64,000 nucleotides of DNA. Origin: Hyphomicrobiales bacterium (GTDB taxonomy: Bacteria; Pseudomonadota; Alphaproteobacteria; Rhizobiales; Rhizobiaceae). The notes beneath the pieces were generated by a model that was not told the DNA's origin, ran no database searches, and was given only the letters and a program-made list of their open reading frames with translations. Below are positions 9,157 through 16,737 of the stretch, piece by piece (the first letter of the stretch is position 1; every line of letters starts with the position of its first letter). The stretch is from positions 143,907-207,906 of the forward strand of contig JAFKJU010000015.1 of the NCBI GenBank assembly GCA_017305935.1. Direction: 5' to 3'. The position numbers and the translations under genes are program-made.

Positions 9157-10253
9157 CCGCGATCAGTGGTGTCGGCGGTAAGCTGCCGGCCGCCTTCCTG
9201 CTCGAAATCGAAGGAAAGCGGCTGATGCTGGATCTCGGCGAGGGACCGGAGCCCGGCGTGTTCCCCGCCGTGGAGGGTATCGGCGCGGTCGACGCCATCT
9301 GCCTCACGCACGCGCATATGGATCACGCCGGCGCGCTGCACCTGGCGGAGGATCTCGGCAATCCGCCGATCTACGCGACGCAGGCAACCTTCGACAATCT
9401 CGGGGCACTCGCGCCAGCGGCCACCCGCCGCCGCATCCTGCCGGTGAACGGCCCTGCCGAGATTGCCGGCGTCACGGTCTCGCTTGGCCGCTGCGGACAT
9501 GCGCCGGGCGGGGTCTGGTTTCATTTCGCCCATGCGGGCGGCATCCTCTATACGGGGGACTGGAGCGTCGAATCCGCGCTCCTGCCGTTCGATCCGCCGC
9601 CGCCCGCGCATCTTCTCGTCACGGACGCATCCTATGGCGATCGGGATACGAGCCTCACCGACCAGATAGACGCCATTGCCCGAATGGCTGCGGCGGGCGC
9701 GGTCCTGCCGGTTCCAGGCGGTGGGCGCGGACCGGAAATGATCGTGGCGCTTGCCGCCCGGGGCTTGCAGCCACGTGCCTGCCCGCAGATCGGGCGCGAA
9801 ATGCAGGCCCTCGCCGAAGACAGCCGCTCGGTGGATGCGGGTGGACGGCAGGCTATGCGGAATTTTCTCGCCAATCCGGTCGATGGCGACTGGCGCCCGA
9901 CGGACGTTATCGTCGCGACCGAGGCCAATGCGCAGGCCGGGCTTTCCGCCACGCTTCTACGCCGGCTGGAGGAGGGTTTCCGCTTCATCTTCACCAGCCA
10001 TGTGCCGCGCAACACGCCGGCCCACAGGCTGCTAGCATCCGGCAGGGCCGACTGGCTGCCCTGGAACGTGCATCCCCGCCGGCAAGACGTGCTCGACCTC
10101 GCGGACCGGACCGGCGCAAGCCGGATCATGGCCGCATTCGTGGACCCCGACGCCATGCCGCAACTCGGCGAAAGCCTCGGCAAGCGGCTCATCACCGACC
10201 GGACGATCACGCTTTCGCCAGTTGCCGGGCATAGCAACGGACAGGACTCATGA
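9144..10253 (+). CDS. Metallo-beta-lactamase-fold hydrolase, beta-CASP-like
   Basis: The protein is a predicted two-metal hydrolase of 369 residues. The metal motif HAHMDH (56-61) is followed by a CGHAPGG histidine, a TGDWS aspartate, and DASYGDR, which resembles the start of a beta-CASP insertion as in CPSF/RNase J-type nucleases and related phosphodiesterases. Start choice: no ATG fits. A TTG at 9144 lies 7 bases after AAGGGAG (9130-9136) and gives MARLTAISGVGGKL, placing the domain at its usual distance from the N-terminus. It overlaps the permease stop and ends in an ATGA overlap with the phosphatase. The context suggests it cleaves the imported compound, perhaps a phosphodiester. Confidence 0.82.
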   Translation: MARLTAISGVGGKLPAAFLLEIEGKRLMLDLGEGPEPGVFPAVEGIGAVDAICLTHAHMDHAGALHLAEDLGNPPIYATQATFDNLGALAPAATRRRILPVNGPAEIAGVTVSLGRCGHAPGGVWFHFAHAGGILYTGDWSVESALLPFDPPPPAHLLVTDASYGDRDTSLTDQIDAIARMAAAGAVLPVPGGGRGPEMIVALAARGLQPRACPQIGREMQALAEDSRSVDAGGRQAMRNFLANPVDGDWRPTDVIVATEANAQAGLSATLLRRLEEGFRFIFTSHVPRNTPAHRLLASGRADWLPWNVHPRRQDVLDLADRTGASRIMAAFVDPDAMPQLGESLGKRLITDRTITLSPVAGHSNGQDS

Positions 10254-10855
10254 TCGCCACCAATACCAAGCCTCTCCTCACAGACGCGCAGGAGGACGCC
10301 ACCCCCGTTCTGTTGCCCGTCGTCGACGGCATCAATGCGGAAGGCGCGATCCTCCATATCGGAAACCGCATTGCCGCCGATGATGCGCAACTGCTTCTCC
10401 GCCACGGCATTACCTCGACCATGAACCTGGCCGTGAACATCGAGATGCCCTCGCTCATGCTGCCGGACGGGACGCATGTCCGCCGCACCCATATCGGCCT
10501 GATCGACGGTCCGGGCAATGTCGCGCAGCATCTTCTGGGCGCGGTGCTTGCGCTTCACGGCATAGCCGAACAGGCAAGCCCCGGAAAAAGCCATTACCCG
10601 GCGCATCGGAGCGGCAATATCCTGGTCCATTGCCGTGGCGGGCGCAGCCGCTCCGTCACCGTCGTCGCCCTCTATCTCCACCTTTTCCATGCCGAACGAT
10701 TTCCGGCTTTCGAGGCAGCGCTCGACCATCTGAGGACGGTGCGCGGCCTGGACGACACTCAGCCTCAGCCCGCCATGCTCGACCTGGCAAGACAAGCGCT
10801 CGACCTTGCCCGGGCGCCTCTTTGCCGGAACCGGCCGACAGCGGAGGCGACCTAA
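10250..10855 (+). CDS. Dual-specificity/tyrosine-type phosphatase
   Basis: A 201-residue protein with the Cys-based phosphatase signature HCRGGRSRS: nucleophile Cys128 and phosphate-binding Arg134, the C-x5-R pattern. The upstream Asp in IGLIDGPGN may serve as general acid. The start overlaps the preceding stop (ATGA at 10250). It is the last gene of the ABC importer/MBL hydrolase operon, so a metabolic dephosphorylation role is more likely than protein signalling. There is no signal peptide, so it should act in the cytoplasm after import. The exact substrate is unknown. Confidence 0.82.
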   Translation: MIATNTKPLLTDAQEDATPVLLPVVDGINAEGAILHIGNRIAADDAQLLLRHGITSTMNLAVNIEMPSLMLPDGTHVRRTHIGLIDGPGNVAQHLLGAVLALHGIAEQASPGKSHYPAHRSGNILVHCRGGRSRSVTVVALYLHLFHAERFPAFEAALDHLRTVRGLDDTQPQPAMLDLARQALDLARAPLCRNRPTAEAT

Positions 10856-10883
10856 ATCTCGGCCGGGCAGGCTCGGCTTCGCA

Positions 10884-11207
10884 TCAAGAAACCTGCGAGA
10901 TCGGCTGAAAACCGCTGGCTTCGAGAATGCCCTGACCATACGGCGCCAGCAGAAAGTCCCGCAGCCTGCGGGCCGCATCAGGCGCGCCGTTCCGCAGGGC
11001 CATCCCATATTGGATGCATGGCGAAAGCGCCGGCGGAAGCCCGATGACACTGAACCGCGGATCTGTTTCGTGAAGACGTGCATTGGACGCGTAGCCGAGG
11101 AAGAGATCGAAGCGGTCTCCCGCCTCGATCCGCTCGCGCAGCAGCCCGGCCGGCCCGAACGTCAGGGATAGGGGAATACCCGTATCCCTTTCGAATGCGG
11201 TGGCGAT
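10884..11207 (-). pseudogene. ModA-like molybdate-binding protein, C-terminal remnant
   Basis: Read on minus from 11207 to the TGA at 10884, one frame gives about 107 residues typical of the second half of ModA-type anion-binding proteins. Visible are IATAFERDTGIPLSLTFGPA, then LLRERIEAGDRFDLFLGYAS, then IQYGMALRNGAPDAARRLRD and LLAPYGQGILEASGFQPIS. The middle of the protein is missing: the sequence runs from about ModA residue 30-90 straight into the C-terminal end. The frame begins directly after a TAA (11208-11210) and has no start, so the piece is dead. It is fused out of frame to a FecB-like N-terminus. Confidence 0.78.
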
Positions 11208-11358
11208 TTAGGATGACGGCGCGGTTCACCTGATCGGGAACATGCACTTCGCGGCCGATCTGGTCGGTGAGGACCCGATCCGCCCAGGCGGGTGCGGCAA
11301 GCAGCAGATCCACAAGGGTCAGGGCGATGGTCGAGGCTGAGGCAAGGCGTGCAAACAT
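11208..11358 (-). pseudogene. FecB-type binding protein, N-terminal remnant
   Basis: The ATG at 11358 is preceded by a good ribosome-binding site (GGGAGGA) and opens a signal peptide (hydrophobic core, then AAPAWA before DRVLTDQIG). The next residues, GREVHVPDQVNRAVIL, match the start of FecB/MolA-type periplasmic binding proteins. After about 50 residues the similarity stops and the sequence continues, in another frame, into the ModA-like remnant. This looks like a deletion that joined two different binding-protein genes. The divergent operator at 11412 lies upstream. Confidence 0.72.
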
Positions 11359-11411
11359 GATGGTCCTCCCGTTACGGCTAAGGGAGAGCAGGGATCCGCC
11401 GATGGCGGCAA

Positions 11412-11435
11412 CGTTATATTCCATCGAATATTTCG
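11412..11435. promoter_or_regulatory. Palindromic operator, probable molybdenum-responsive (ModE-like) site 1
   Basis: The 24-base element has arms CGTTATATT and AATATTTCG around a 6-base centre. It lies between the divergent FecB/ModA remnant and mop. The same arm layout (CG-W-TATATT, six bases, AATAT-W-TCG) recurs at 14048-14071. By family knowledge ModE boxes are AT-rich TATAT-type palindromes at molybdate genes, and the neighbours here are molybdenum genes. Confidence 0.6.
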
Positions 11436-11571
11436 CTATGTGCCGCGATGCCATCGCACGTTCTCGGATATCGTCGCCGATCTGCAACAGTTCTCCCGGT
11501 TCGGACGGTGGTGCCGAGGCGGGCTGGCATGCTATGGCATTGCCTCTACAGACGCCACACAGGAGAGTTCC

Positions 11572-11781
11572 ATGAAGATCAGCGCTCGCAACCGCCTCAA
11601 GGGCAAGATCGTCGAAGTGACCAAGAGCGCGACCACCGCGCATGTGCGTATCGAAGTCGCCGGCGGCGCCGTCGTCACCGCATCGATCACCAACGAATCC
11701 GTGGACGAACTGGGCCTTGCCGTCGGCGGCGAAGCCTATGCGGTCGTCAAGGCGTCCGACGTGATGGTCGCGGTCGACTAA
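11572..11781 (+). CDS. mop: Molbindin (Mop), TOBE-domain molybdate-binding protein
   Basis: The 69-residue protein consists of a single Mop/TOBE domain: MKISARNRLKGKIVEVTKSA, then VVTASITNESVDELGL, then GGEAYAVVKASDVMVAVD. Molbindins assemble into small cytoplasmic oligomers that store or buffer molybdate (or tungstate). The start at 11572 follows AGGAGA at a good spacing. Longer in-frame upstream extension has no similarity. A palindromic operator lies about 140 bases upstream and moeA lies 2.3 kb away, which fits molybdenum homeostasis. Confidence 0.92.
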   Translation: MKISARNRLKGKIVEVTKSATTAHVRIEVAGGAVVTASITNESVDELGLAVGGEAYAVVKASDVMVAVD

Positions 11782-11987
11782 GGTCGCTCGGGAGAATCGC
11801 TTGCCACGACATGGAGCGCGGCAAGCGCTTCCTAATCCGGCATCGGTGCCTGGATGACCTCCGAATGCGAGATGAGCGGCGGATTTCAGGAAATCGAAGC
11901 CGGCGCGGAGGCATCGATCCGCAGGCAGATAACGTTTGGCTGGCGCGTTGGCGTTACGGGATCGGAGCGCCTTCGGCCCCAGGTGCA

Positions 11988-13003
11988 TCACCAGCCGCGT
12001 CTTCCGGCGATCAGCAGCCACAGGAAGAACGGCGCGCCGACCGTTGCCGTCAGGATGCCGAGCGGCACCTCGATATCGGCGATGGAGCGCGCCAGCATGT
12101 CGACGACGAGCAGATAGGCCGCGCCGATAAGCATGGCGACGGGTAGAAGCCGACGGAAATCCGGGCCGACGAGCATGCGGGCGATGTGGGGAATAACGAG
12201 GCCGATCCAGCCGATGATGCCGGTGACGGAGACAGTCGCTGCCGTCACCAGCGTCGCGCCGCCAATCAGCACGAAACGGGTTCTCGTCGTATCGATGTCC
12301 AGCGTCCGCGCCTCCTCCTCGCCAAGCGTCAGGAGATTCATGCGCCAGCGCAGCAGCACCAGCGGAGCGAGACCGATGACGACGGCGGGCAGGATGGAGA
12401 GCACGTCGAAACGGGTAATCGCCGTCATGCTGCCAAGCAGCCAATAGGTGATGGCCGGAAGCTGATCATAGGGATCAGCCAGCACCTTGATCAGCGATAT
12501 GCCGGCGCCGACGAGTGCCTGGAGGCGATGCCGGCAAGCACAAGCGTCAGCATGGGATCACGCTCGCGCACCAGCGCGCCCACCGACATCACCAGGGCCA
12601 CCACAACGAGGCCGCCGGCAAAGGCGACCAGCTGGATCGCAACCACCGGCAGCGAGAGAAAGATACCCAGCACCGCCCCGAGGCTCGCGCCGACCGACAC
12701 GCCCAGCAGGTCCGGCGAAACCAGCGGATTGCGAAACAACCCCTGATAGGTCGCGCCCGCCGCAGCAAGCCCCGCCCCGACAACGATGGCGGCGAAAACA
12801 CGCGGCAGGCGCACGTTCCACAGCACGGTCGCCAGCAGCGGGTCCGACGTCTCGCCCGTCACCAGTTGGCGCAGCGCCGCCAGCAGCGGCTGCGGACCGC
12901 CGCCATATTTGCCGACCATCATGGAGACGAGTGCGAGCGTGCCCAGACCCAGAATGCCGACAACCGCCACCAACAGGCCAGTACGGGTGGCACGCGCCGG
13001 CAT
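11988..13003 (-). pseudogene. FecCD-type ABC permease broken by a frameshift
   Basis: Two frames together encode one full FecCD permease. The first (13003 to about 12525) carries LPRVFAAIVVGAGLAAAGAT, then LFRNPLVSPDLLGVSVGAS. The second (about 12520 to 11988) carries YWLLGSM, GIIGWIGLVIPHIARMLVG and the terminal VPLGILTATVGAPFFLWLL. The switch is at about 12519-12525, where one base is missing between GIAS and ALVGAGISLIKVL. Its start codon abuts the stop of the binding protein. The gene is inactive unless the shift is a sequencing error. No FecE-type ATPase follows. The 206 bases to mop (11782-11987) hold nothing recognisable. Confidence 0.85.
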
Positions 13004-14035
13004 CTACTTCGCCGCGCCCTTGCCGAGCAGGGTTGCAAGCTGCGCATCGCCGAGTTCGACCTGGTAGAACAGCTTGAAGAACGTCCGCACCTTTTCATCG
13101 AGTGCTGCCGGGAAAGCCTCCGGATAGAGCAGGTGTTCCAGCCAGGAAACGCCGATGAGGCGATTGATGCCGGGCGGAGAATCGATCCAGCCGAACGGCA
13201 GACTCGGCGCCGTATGGATACGCCCGGCTTTCACCGCATCCAGTCCCGCCCAAAGCGGATCGGTCTTCACGGCCTTCGCAAATTTCGGCGACGACGCGAG
13301 AATGACATCCGGTTTCCACGACAGAACCTGTTCGAGCGAGACTTGGGTGAGACCGCCTTTGCCGGCAGCCGCCGCGACATTGCGCGCACCGACGGCCTCG
13401 AGGATTTCCATGTTGATCGAGCCGGAGAGTCCGGTCTCGAGGCCTTCCGCGCCGCGACCGTAATAGACCGAAGGGCGCTTTTCGCCAGGGATGCCGGCGA
13501 GACCCTTTTCCAGCGCCGCGAGCGTCTGGTCGGCATAGGCGGCGAGCGTTTCGGCCCTTACCTCGACGCCGAGAATGGCACCGGTTTCGCGCAGCGTCGC
13601 ACCGCTCTTTGCAAAGGCGCCATCGATCAGCACATAGGGAATGCCGGTCTGCGCCTGCACCTTGTCGGCCAGCGAGGCATAGGTCGGGTTCATCGTGCCG
13701 ACATCGATGATGATGTCGGGCTTGGCCGCCAGCACCGCCTCGATATTGGCCGTGCCGCCCTTGCCGGTGAGTTGACCGAAACTGGGAAGATCGCGCACGG
13801 CCGGCAGAAGGAATTCCTTTTCCTCCGCCTTCGGCTCCCGCACCCAGCCGGCAAGCTTGTCCGGCGCCAGCACATAGACGAGCACCGAGGCTGGCGGGCC
13901 TGCGGCAAGCACCCGCTCGACCCTGTCGGGGATCTCGACCACGCGCCCGGCGGCATCGGTGATGCTGCGGGCGGCAGCCGGCAGGAACGATAAAAGCAGG
14001 GCGACCAGGACGACGACGCTACGCAGGGCCGGCAT
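13004..14035 (-). CDS. FecB/MolA-type periplasmic binding protein
   Basis: The 343-residue exported protein has a signal peptide ending FLPAAA before RSITDAAG, then the helical-backbone FecB fold (GRVVEIPDRVERVLAAGPPA, then IEAVLAAKPDIIIDVG, then LSWKPDVILASS). Start: ATG at 14035 after GGAGAG (14041-14046); an upstream in-frame TTG at 14047 is less likely. It is the first gene of a unit with the broken FecCD permease, and it begins just after operator site 2 (14048-14071). FecB-type proteins bind siderophores, cobalamin, or molybdate/tungstate (MolA). With moeA and mop nearby, a molybdenum oxyanion is the most likely ligand, by inference. Confidence 0.85.
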   Translation of the reverse strand: MPALRSVVVLVALLLSFLPAAARSITDAAGRVVEIPDRVERVLAAGPPASVLVYVLAPDKLAGWVREPKAEEKEFLLPAVRDLPSFGQLTGKGGTANIEAVLAAKPDIIIDVGTMNPTYASLADKVQAQTGIPYVLIDGAFAKSGATLRETGAILGVEVRAETLAAYADQTLAALEKGLAGIPGEKRPSVYYGRGAEGLETGLSGSINMEILEAVGARNVAAAAGKGGLTQVSLEQVLSWKPDVILASSPKFAKAVKTDPLWAGLDAVKAGRIHTAPSLPFGWIDSPPGINRLIGVSWLEHLLYPEAFPAALDEKVRTFFKLFYQVELGDAQLATLLGKGAAK

Positions 14036-14047
14036 GAGACTCTCCAA

Positions 14048-14071
14048 CGATATATTTCCAGAAATATATCG
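14048..14071. promoter_or_regulatory. Perfect palindromic operator, probable molybdenum-responsive site 2
   Basis: The arms CGATATATTT and AAATATATCG are exact inverted repeats around CCAG. The element is 24 bases long, like the site at 11412, and the two share the arm pattern CG-W-TATATT/AATAT-W-TCG. It lies 12 bases before the start codon of the FecB-type protein and directly downstream of moeA. Binding there would block transcription or translation initiation of the transporter genes. Confidence 0.7.
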
Positions 14072-14116
14072 CTGCTTCGCGTCCGCATGGCAACTGCCGC
14101 GCCGCGACTGCTGTTC

Positions 14117-15364
14117 CTATTGCCCGAGAAAACCTTGCCAGACCGGCAGCACCTCGACGGCGTCGCCTGCGCCGATCTCGGCCTGTCCGGGATGCAAGAC
14201 GATCATGACATCGGCCAGCGCCAGATATCGAAGGCTCGCGGAACCCTGGTCGGGCAAAGGCTCGACAACCGTCATGCCAGTGGCGGGATCCTTGCCGAGG
14301 CGGCCCAGGAGAACCTGCGTCCGGCCCGCCGGCCTGGAAAGCGCGCGGGAGACGGGCAGGCAACGAACCTGCGCAGCGTCCACCGTCCTGCCCTCAAGCC
14401 TGGCGACGATCGAACGCCCGAGCAGGGCGAAACCGGCGGCCGCGGCCAGCGGATTGCCGGGCAGGAGCAGGATCGGGCAACCGTCGACATCGCCGAAGCC
14501 GATCGGCTTGCCCGGCCGCATGTCGAGCCGCCAGAATTCGAGATAGCCGCGACGGGCGATGACCTGCGTCAGGTGATCCGCGAACCCGGCGGATGCGCCA
14601 CCGGACGATATGAGAAGATCATGGCTTCCCGCCGCCTCGACCAGCCTGGCAAGGATCGTTTCGGGATCGTCCCTCGCAATACCGAGGTCGGTCACTTCGG
14701 CGCCGGTTGCCTTCAGCATTTGTGCGAGCATCGGCCTGTTGGTGTCGTAGATCTGGCCTGGTTCGAGGAATCCGGGACTGTCGATCAATTCGTCGCCGGT
14801 GGAGAGAAGCGCCACCTTCGGGCGCGGCATGACCAGAACGGAGCGGAGGCCGAGCGCCGTCAGCAGTGCCGCCTGGCCCGGGCCGATGCGCGTACCGGTC
14901 TCCAGCACCACGGTTCCGCGCGCGACGTCATCGCCGGTCCTGCGGATATGCGGCTTGGCGGTGGGCGTGGCTGTCAGGCAGACCTCGTTGCCGCATAGCT
15001 GCGCCGCCTCCTGCACGATCACGCGGTCCGCACCGGGCGGGAGGCGCGCGCCCGTCATGATCCGCGCCGCCTCTCCGGGCTGCAGTTCACGGATGGAAGC
15101 TTCGCCAGCGGCGATTGTCTGCGCGAGACGCAAGCGGGTCGTCCCATCCGGGCTGAGGTCCGCTTCCCGGATGGCAAAACCATCCATCGCGGCATTGTCA
15201 AACCGCGGCAAGGAGACCGGCGCGCGGATATCTTCGGCCAGCACATGGCCATGGGACATCGAAAGCGCCACCCGCACAGGTAGCGCTGCGGTCTCGATAT
15301 AGCTTCCGATGAACGCCAGTGCGTCTCGGACCGATTTGGGCGATTGCTCGTTCATCGGGTTCAT
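14117..15364 (-). CDS. moeA: Molybdopterin molybdenumtransferase MoeA
   Basis: This cytoplasmic enzyme (about 415 residues) inserts molybdate into adenylylated molybdopterin in molybdenum-cofactor synthesis. Features are DNAAMDGFAI, IMTGARLPPGADRVIVQE, then LSTGDELIDSPG, the nucleotide-binding SSGGASAGFADH, KPIGFGDVDGCPILLLPGNP and the C-terminal MoeA domain ending EVLPVWQGFLGQ. In many MoeA proteins the loop reads SGGVSVG; here it reads SGGASAG. Starts at 15364 (MNPMNEQ) or 15355 (MNEQ) are both possible. Upstream in-frame sequence to 15601 is unlike MoeA. It is transcribed toward the molybdate-type transporter remnants. Confidence 0.93.
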   Translation of the reverse strand: MNPMNEQSPKSVRDALAFIGSYIETAALPVRVALSMSHGHVLAEDIRAPVSLPRFDNAAMDGFAIREADLSPDGTTRLRLAQTIAAGEASIRELQPGEAARIMTGARLPPGADRVIVQEAAQLCGNEVCLTATPTAKPHIRRTGDDVARGTVVLETGTRIGPGQAALLTALGLRSVLVMPRPKVALLSTGDELIDSPGFLEPGQIYDTNRPMLAQMLKATGAEVTDLGIARDDPETILARLVEAAGSHDLLISSGGASAGFADHLTQVIARRGYLEFWRLDMRPGKPIGFGDVDGCPILLLPGNPLAAAAGFALLGRSIVARLEGRTVDAAQVRCLPVSRALSRPAGRTQVLLGRLGKDPATGMTVVEPLPDQGSASLRYLALADVMIVLHPGQAEIGAGDAVEVLPVWQGFLGQ

Positions 15365-15702
15365 TTCTAGTCCCGGAACAGCAAGCACATCAAGCGGGGC
15401 TCGGCCCCGTCGAAATATCGCGATCGAAACCTGACCTTCACACCGGAACGAGCGAGACCGGAACGTGGATTGCCAGCCTGTGAATGACAACCGATTCATT
15501 TCCAGCCATGTCCACGGCAACGGCGTTCCACAACCGCCCATCCGCAAAACGCCATGGCCGGTGTTTCGGGTAACCGCTTCCTGGCCGACGCGATCCGGCA
15601 CCAGAACAGCTCGACACCGTCGAAAGCGGCGGCCTCAAATGGGCCGTTGCCTTGTGCAGGCAACGGCCAGCGGGTCGGTTAATCATCTATCGTGCAGCGA
15701 GT
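15365..15702. other. Intergenic stretch, no gene recognised
   Basis: About 340 bases separate the moeA start from the stop of the hydrolase gene. Frames on both strands are open over parts of it but show no family features. No clear terminator or palindrome comparable to the neighbouring operators was seen. Confidence 0.5.
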
Positions 15703-16479
15703 TCAAGCGTGCTTGCGCAGAAAAGCCTTTACCGGCGGGCCGACACGATCCGAAGCTTCGATCAGGATGGCGTGTTTCAGGCCATCGAGGATGACCAGCT
15801 CGGAATTCGGCAGAGCCTCGGCGATCTGCCTGTTGAGGCGCGGATTGCAGCCGCCGTCGAGTTCGCCGGTCAGGACCAGCGACGGCGCCGTGACCTCGTG
15901 CAGCCACGGGCCCATCTCGGTCTCGGCATAGATGTCGAAGACGTTGAGGAACACGTCGCCATCGGTGTCGACCACCTGCTTCTTGCGCCATTCGATGACA
16001 TCGGGACGCGCCGCGGCGAAATCGTCGGTGAACCAGCGCGCCGTCAGCGTGTCGAGTACCTGGGGAATGCCCTTTTCACGCATGGCGGCGACGACGGCCT
16101 TCACCTTGGCGCTGTCGTCCTCGGTGCGGAAAGCGGCCGTCGACAACAGGCCGAGCGATAGCACACGTTCGGGATAACGATGGGCATAGGCCGGGCCGAT
16201 CATGCCGCCCAGGGAATGGCCGGCGACATGCGCCGTCTCGATGCCGAGCCTGGCGCGCAGCGCCTCCAGGTCGGCGACGAGGTCTTCGAGGCCGAAGCGC
16301 CCCTCGGGCATGGGCGATTCGCCATGGCCGCGCAGGTCATAGGAGATGCAGGTGAAATCGTCCTTGAGTTGCTCGACGAGCTTCGTCCAGCCGGTCTTGC
16401 GCGCGCCGATGCCATGGATGAGGAACAGCGCCGGCCCCTGCCCTTCGACGGTATAGGCACAGTCGATTGCCTTGGTCAT
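15703..16479 (-). CDS. Alpha/beta hydrolase (RutD/3-oxoadipate enol-lactonase-like)
   Basis: The protein has 258 residues with an alpha/beta-hydrolase fold. Oxyanion-loop motif LIHGIG is followed by nucleophile elbow GHSLGG, an acid in LTGELDGGCNP and a catalytic histidine in GLKHAILIE. Start: ATG at 16479 follows GAGGG; a GTG at 16494 overlapping the preceding stop is an alternative. It is the last gene of a leftward operon of flavin reductase, LLM monooxygenase, tautomerase and hydrolase. It probably hydrolyses the ring-opened or activated product of the flavin-dependent oxidation. Confidence 0.87.
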   Translation of the reverse strand: MTKAIDCAYTVEGQGPALFLIHGIGARKTGWTKLVEQLKDDFTCISYDLRGHGESPMPEGRFGLEDLVADLEALRARLGIETAHVAGHSLGGMIGPAYAHRYPERVLSLGLLSTAAFRTEDDSAKVKAVVAAMREKGIPQVLDTLTARWFTDDFAAARPDVIEWRKKQVVDTDGDVFLNVFDIYAETEMGPWLHEVTAPSLVLTGELDGGCNPRLNRQIAEALPNSELVILDGLKHAILIEASDRVGPPVKAFLRKHA

Positions 16480-16490
16480 GCCGGCCGCCC

Positions 16491-16703
16491 TCACGTCTTG
16501 TCCGATTGCGCGGCGGCGGCCCGGTCGGAGCAGAGCTGGCCGGCGACGGCCCAGTCGTCCTGCGCAATCTCGCTGAACAGGATATGCACCGATTGCGGCG
16601 TGGCGTTCGCGGCGGCGACGAAGCTGTCGGTCACCGCCTTGGCGATGGCGCGCTTCTGCTCCAGCGTGCGGCCGGGAAACATTTCGATCTTGATGACGGG
16701 CAT
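16491..16703 (-). CDS. 4-oxalocrotonate tautomerase-family protein
   Basis: This small 70-residue protein begins MPVIKIEMFPGRT. Pro2 becomes the N-terminal catalytic base after Met removal, which is diagnostic of the family. The family isomerises enol/keto acids in ring-cleavage pathways as homo-oligomers. It lies between the LLM oxidoreductase and the alpha/beta hydrolase and should act between them on an unsaturated or enol intermediate. Confidence 0.87.
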   Translation of the reverse strand: MPVIKIEMFPGRTLEQKRAIAKAVTDSFVAAANATPQSVHILFSEIAQDDWAVAGQLCSDRAAAAQSDKT

Positions 16704-16737
16704 GGTCTTTCCTCCGTTGGTGGGGTTGGCTGTCGCC

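Noticed and set aside
7605..10253. 882-residue frame covering the permease and the MBL hydrolase
   Set aside because: Only the part from 9144 is protein-like. The upstream part is a shadow of the permease gene in another frame, so the real start is the internal TTG.
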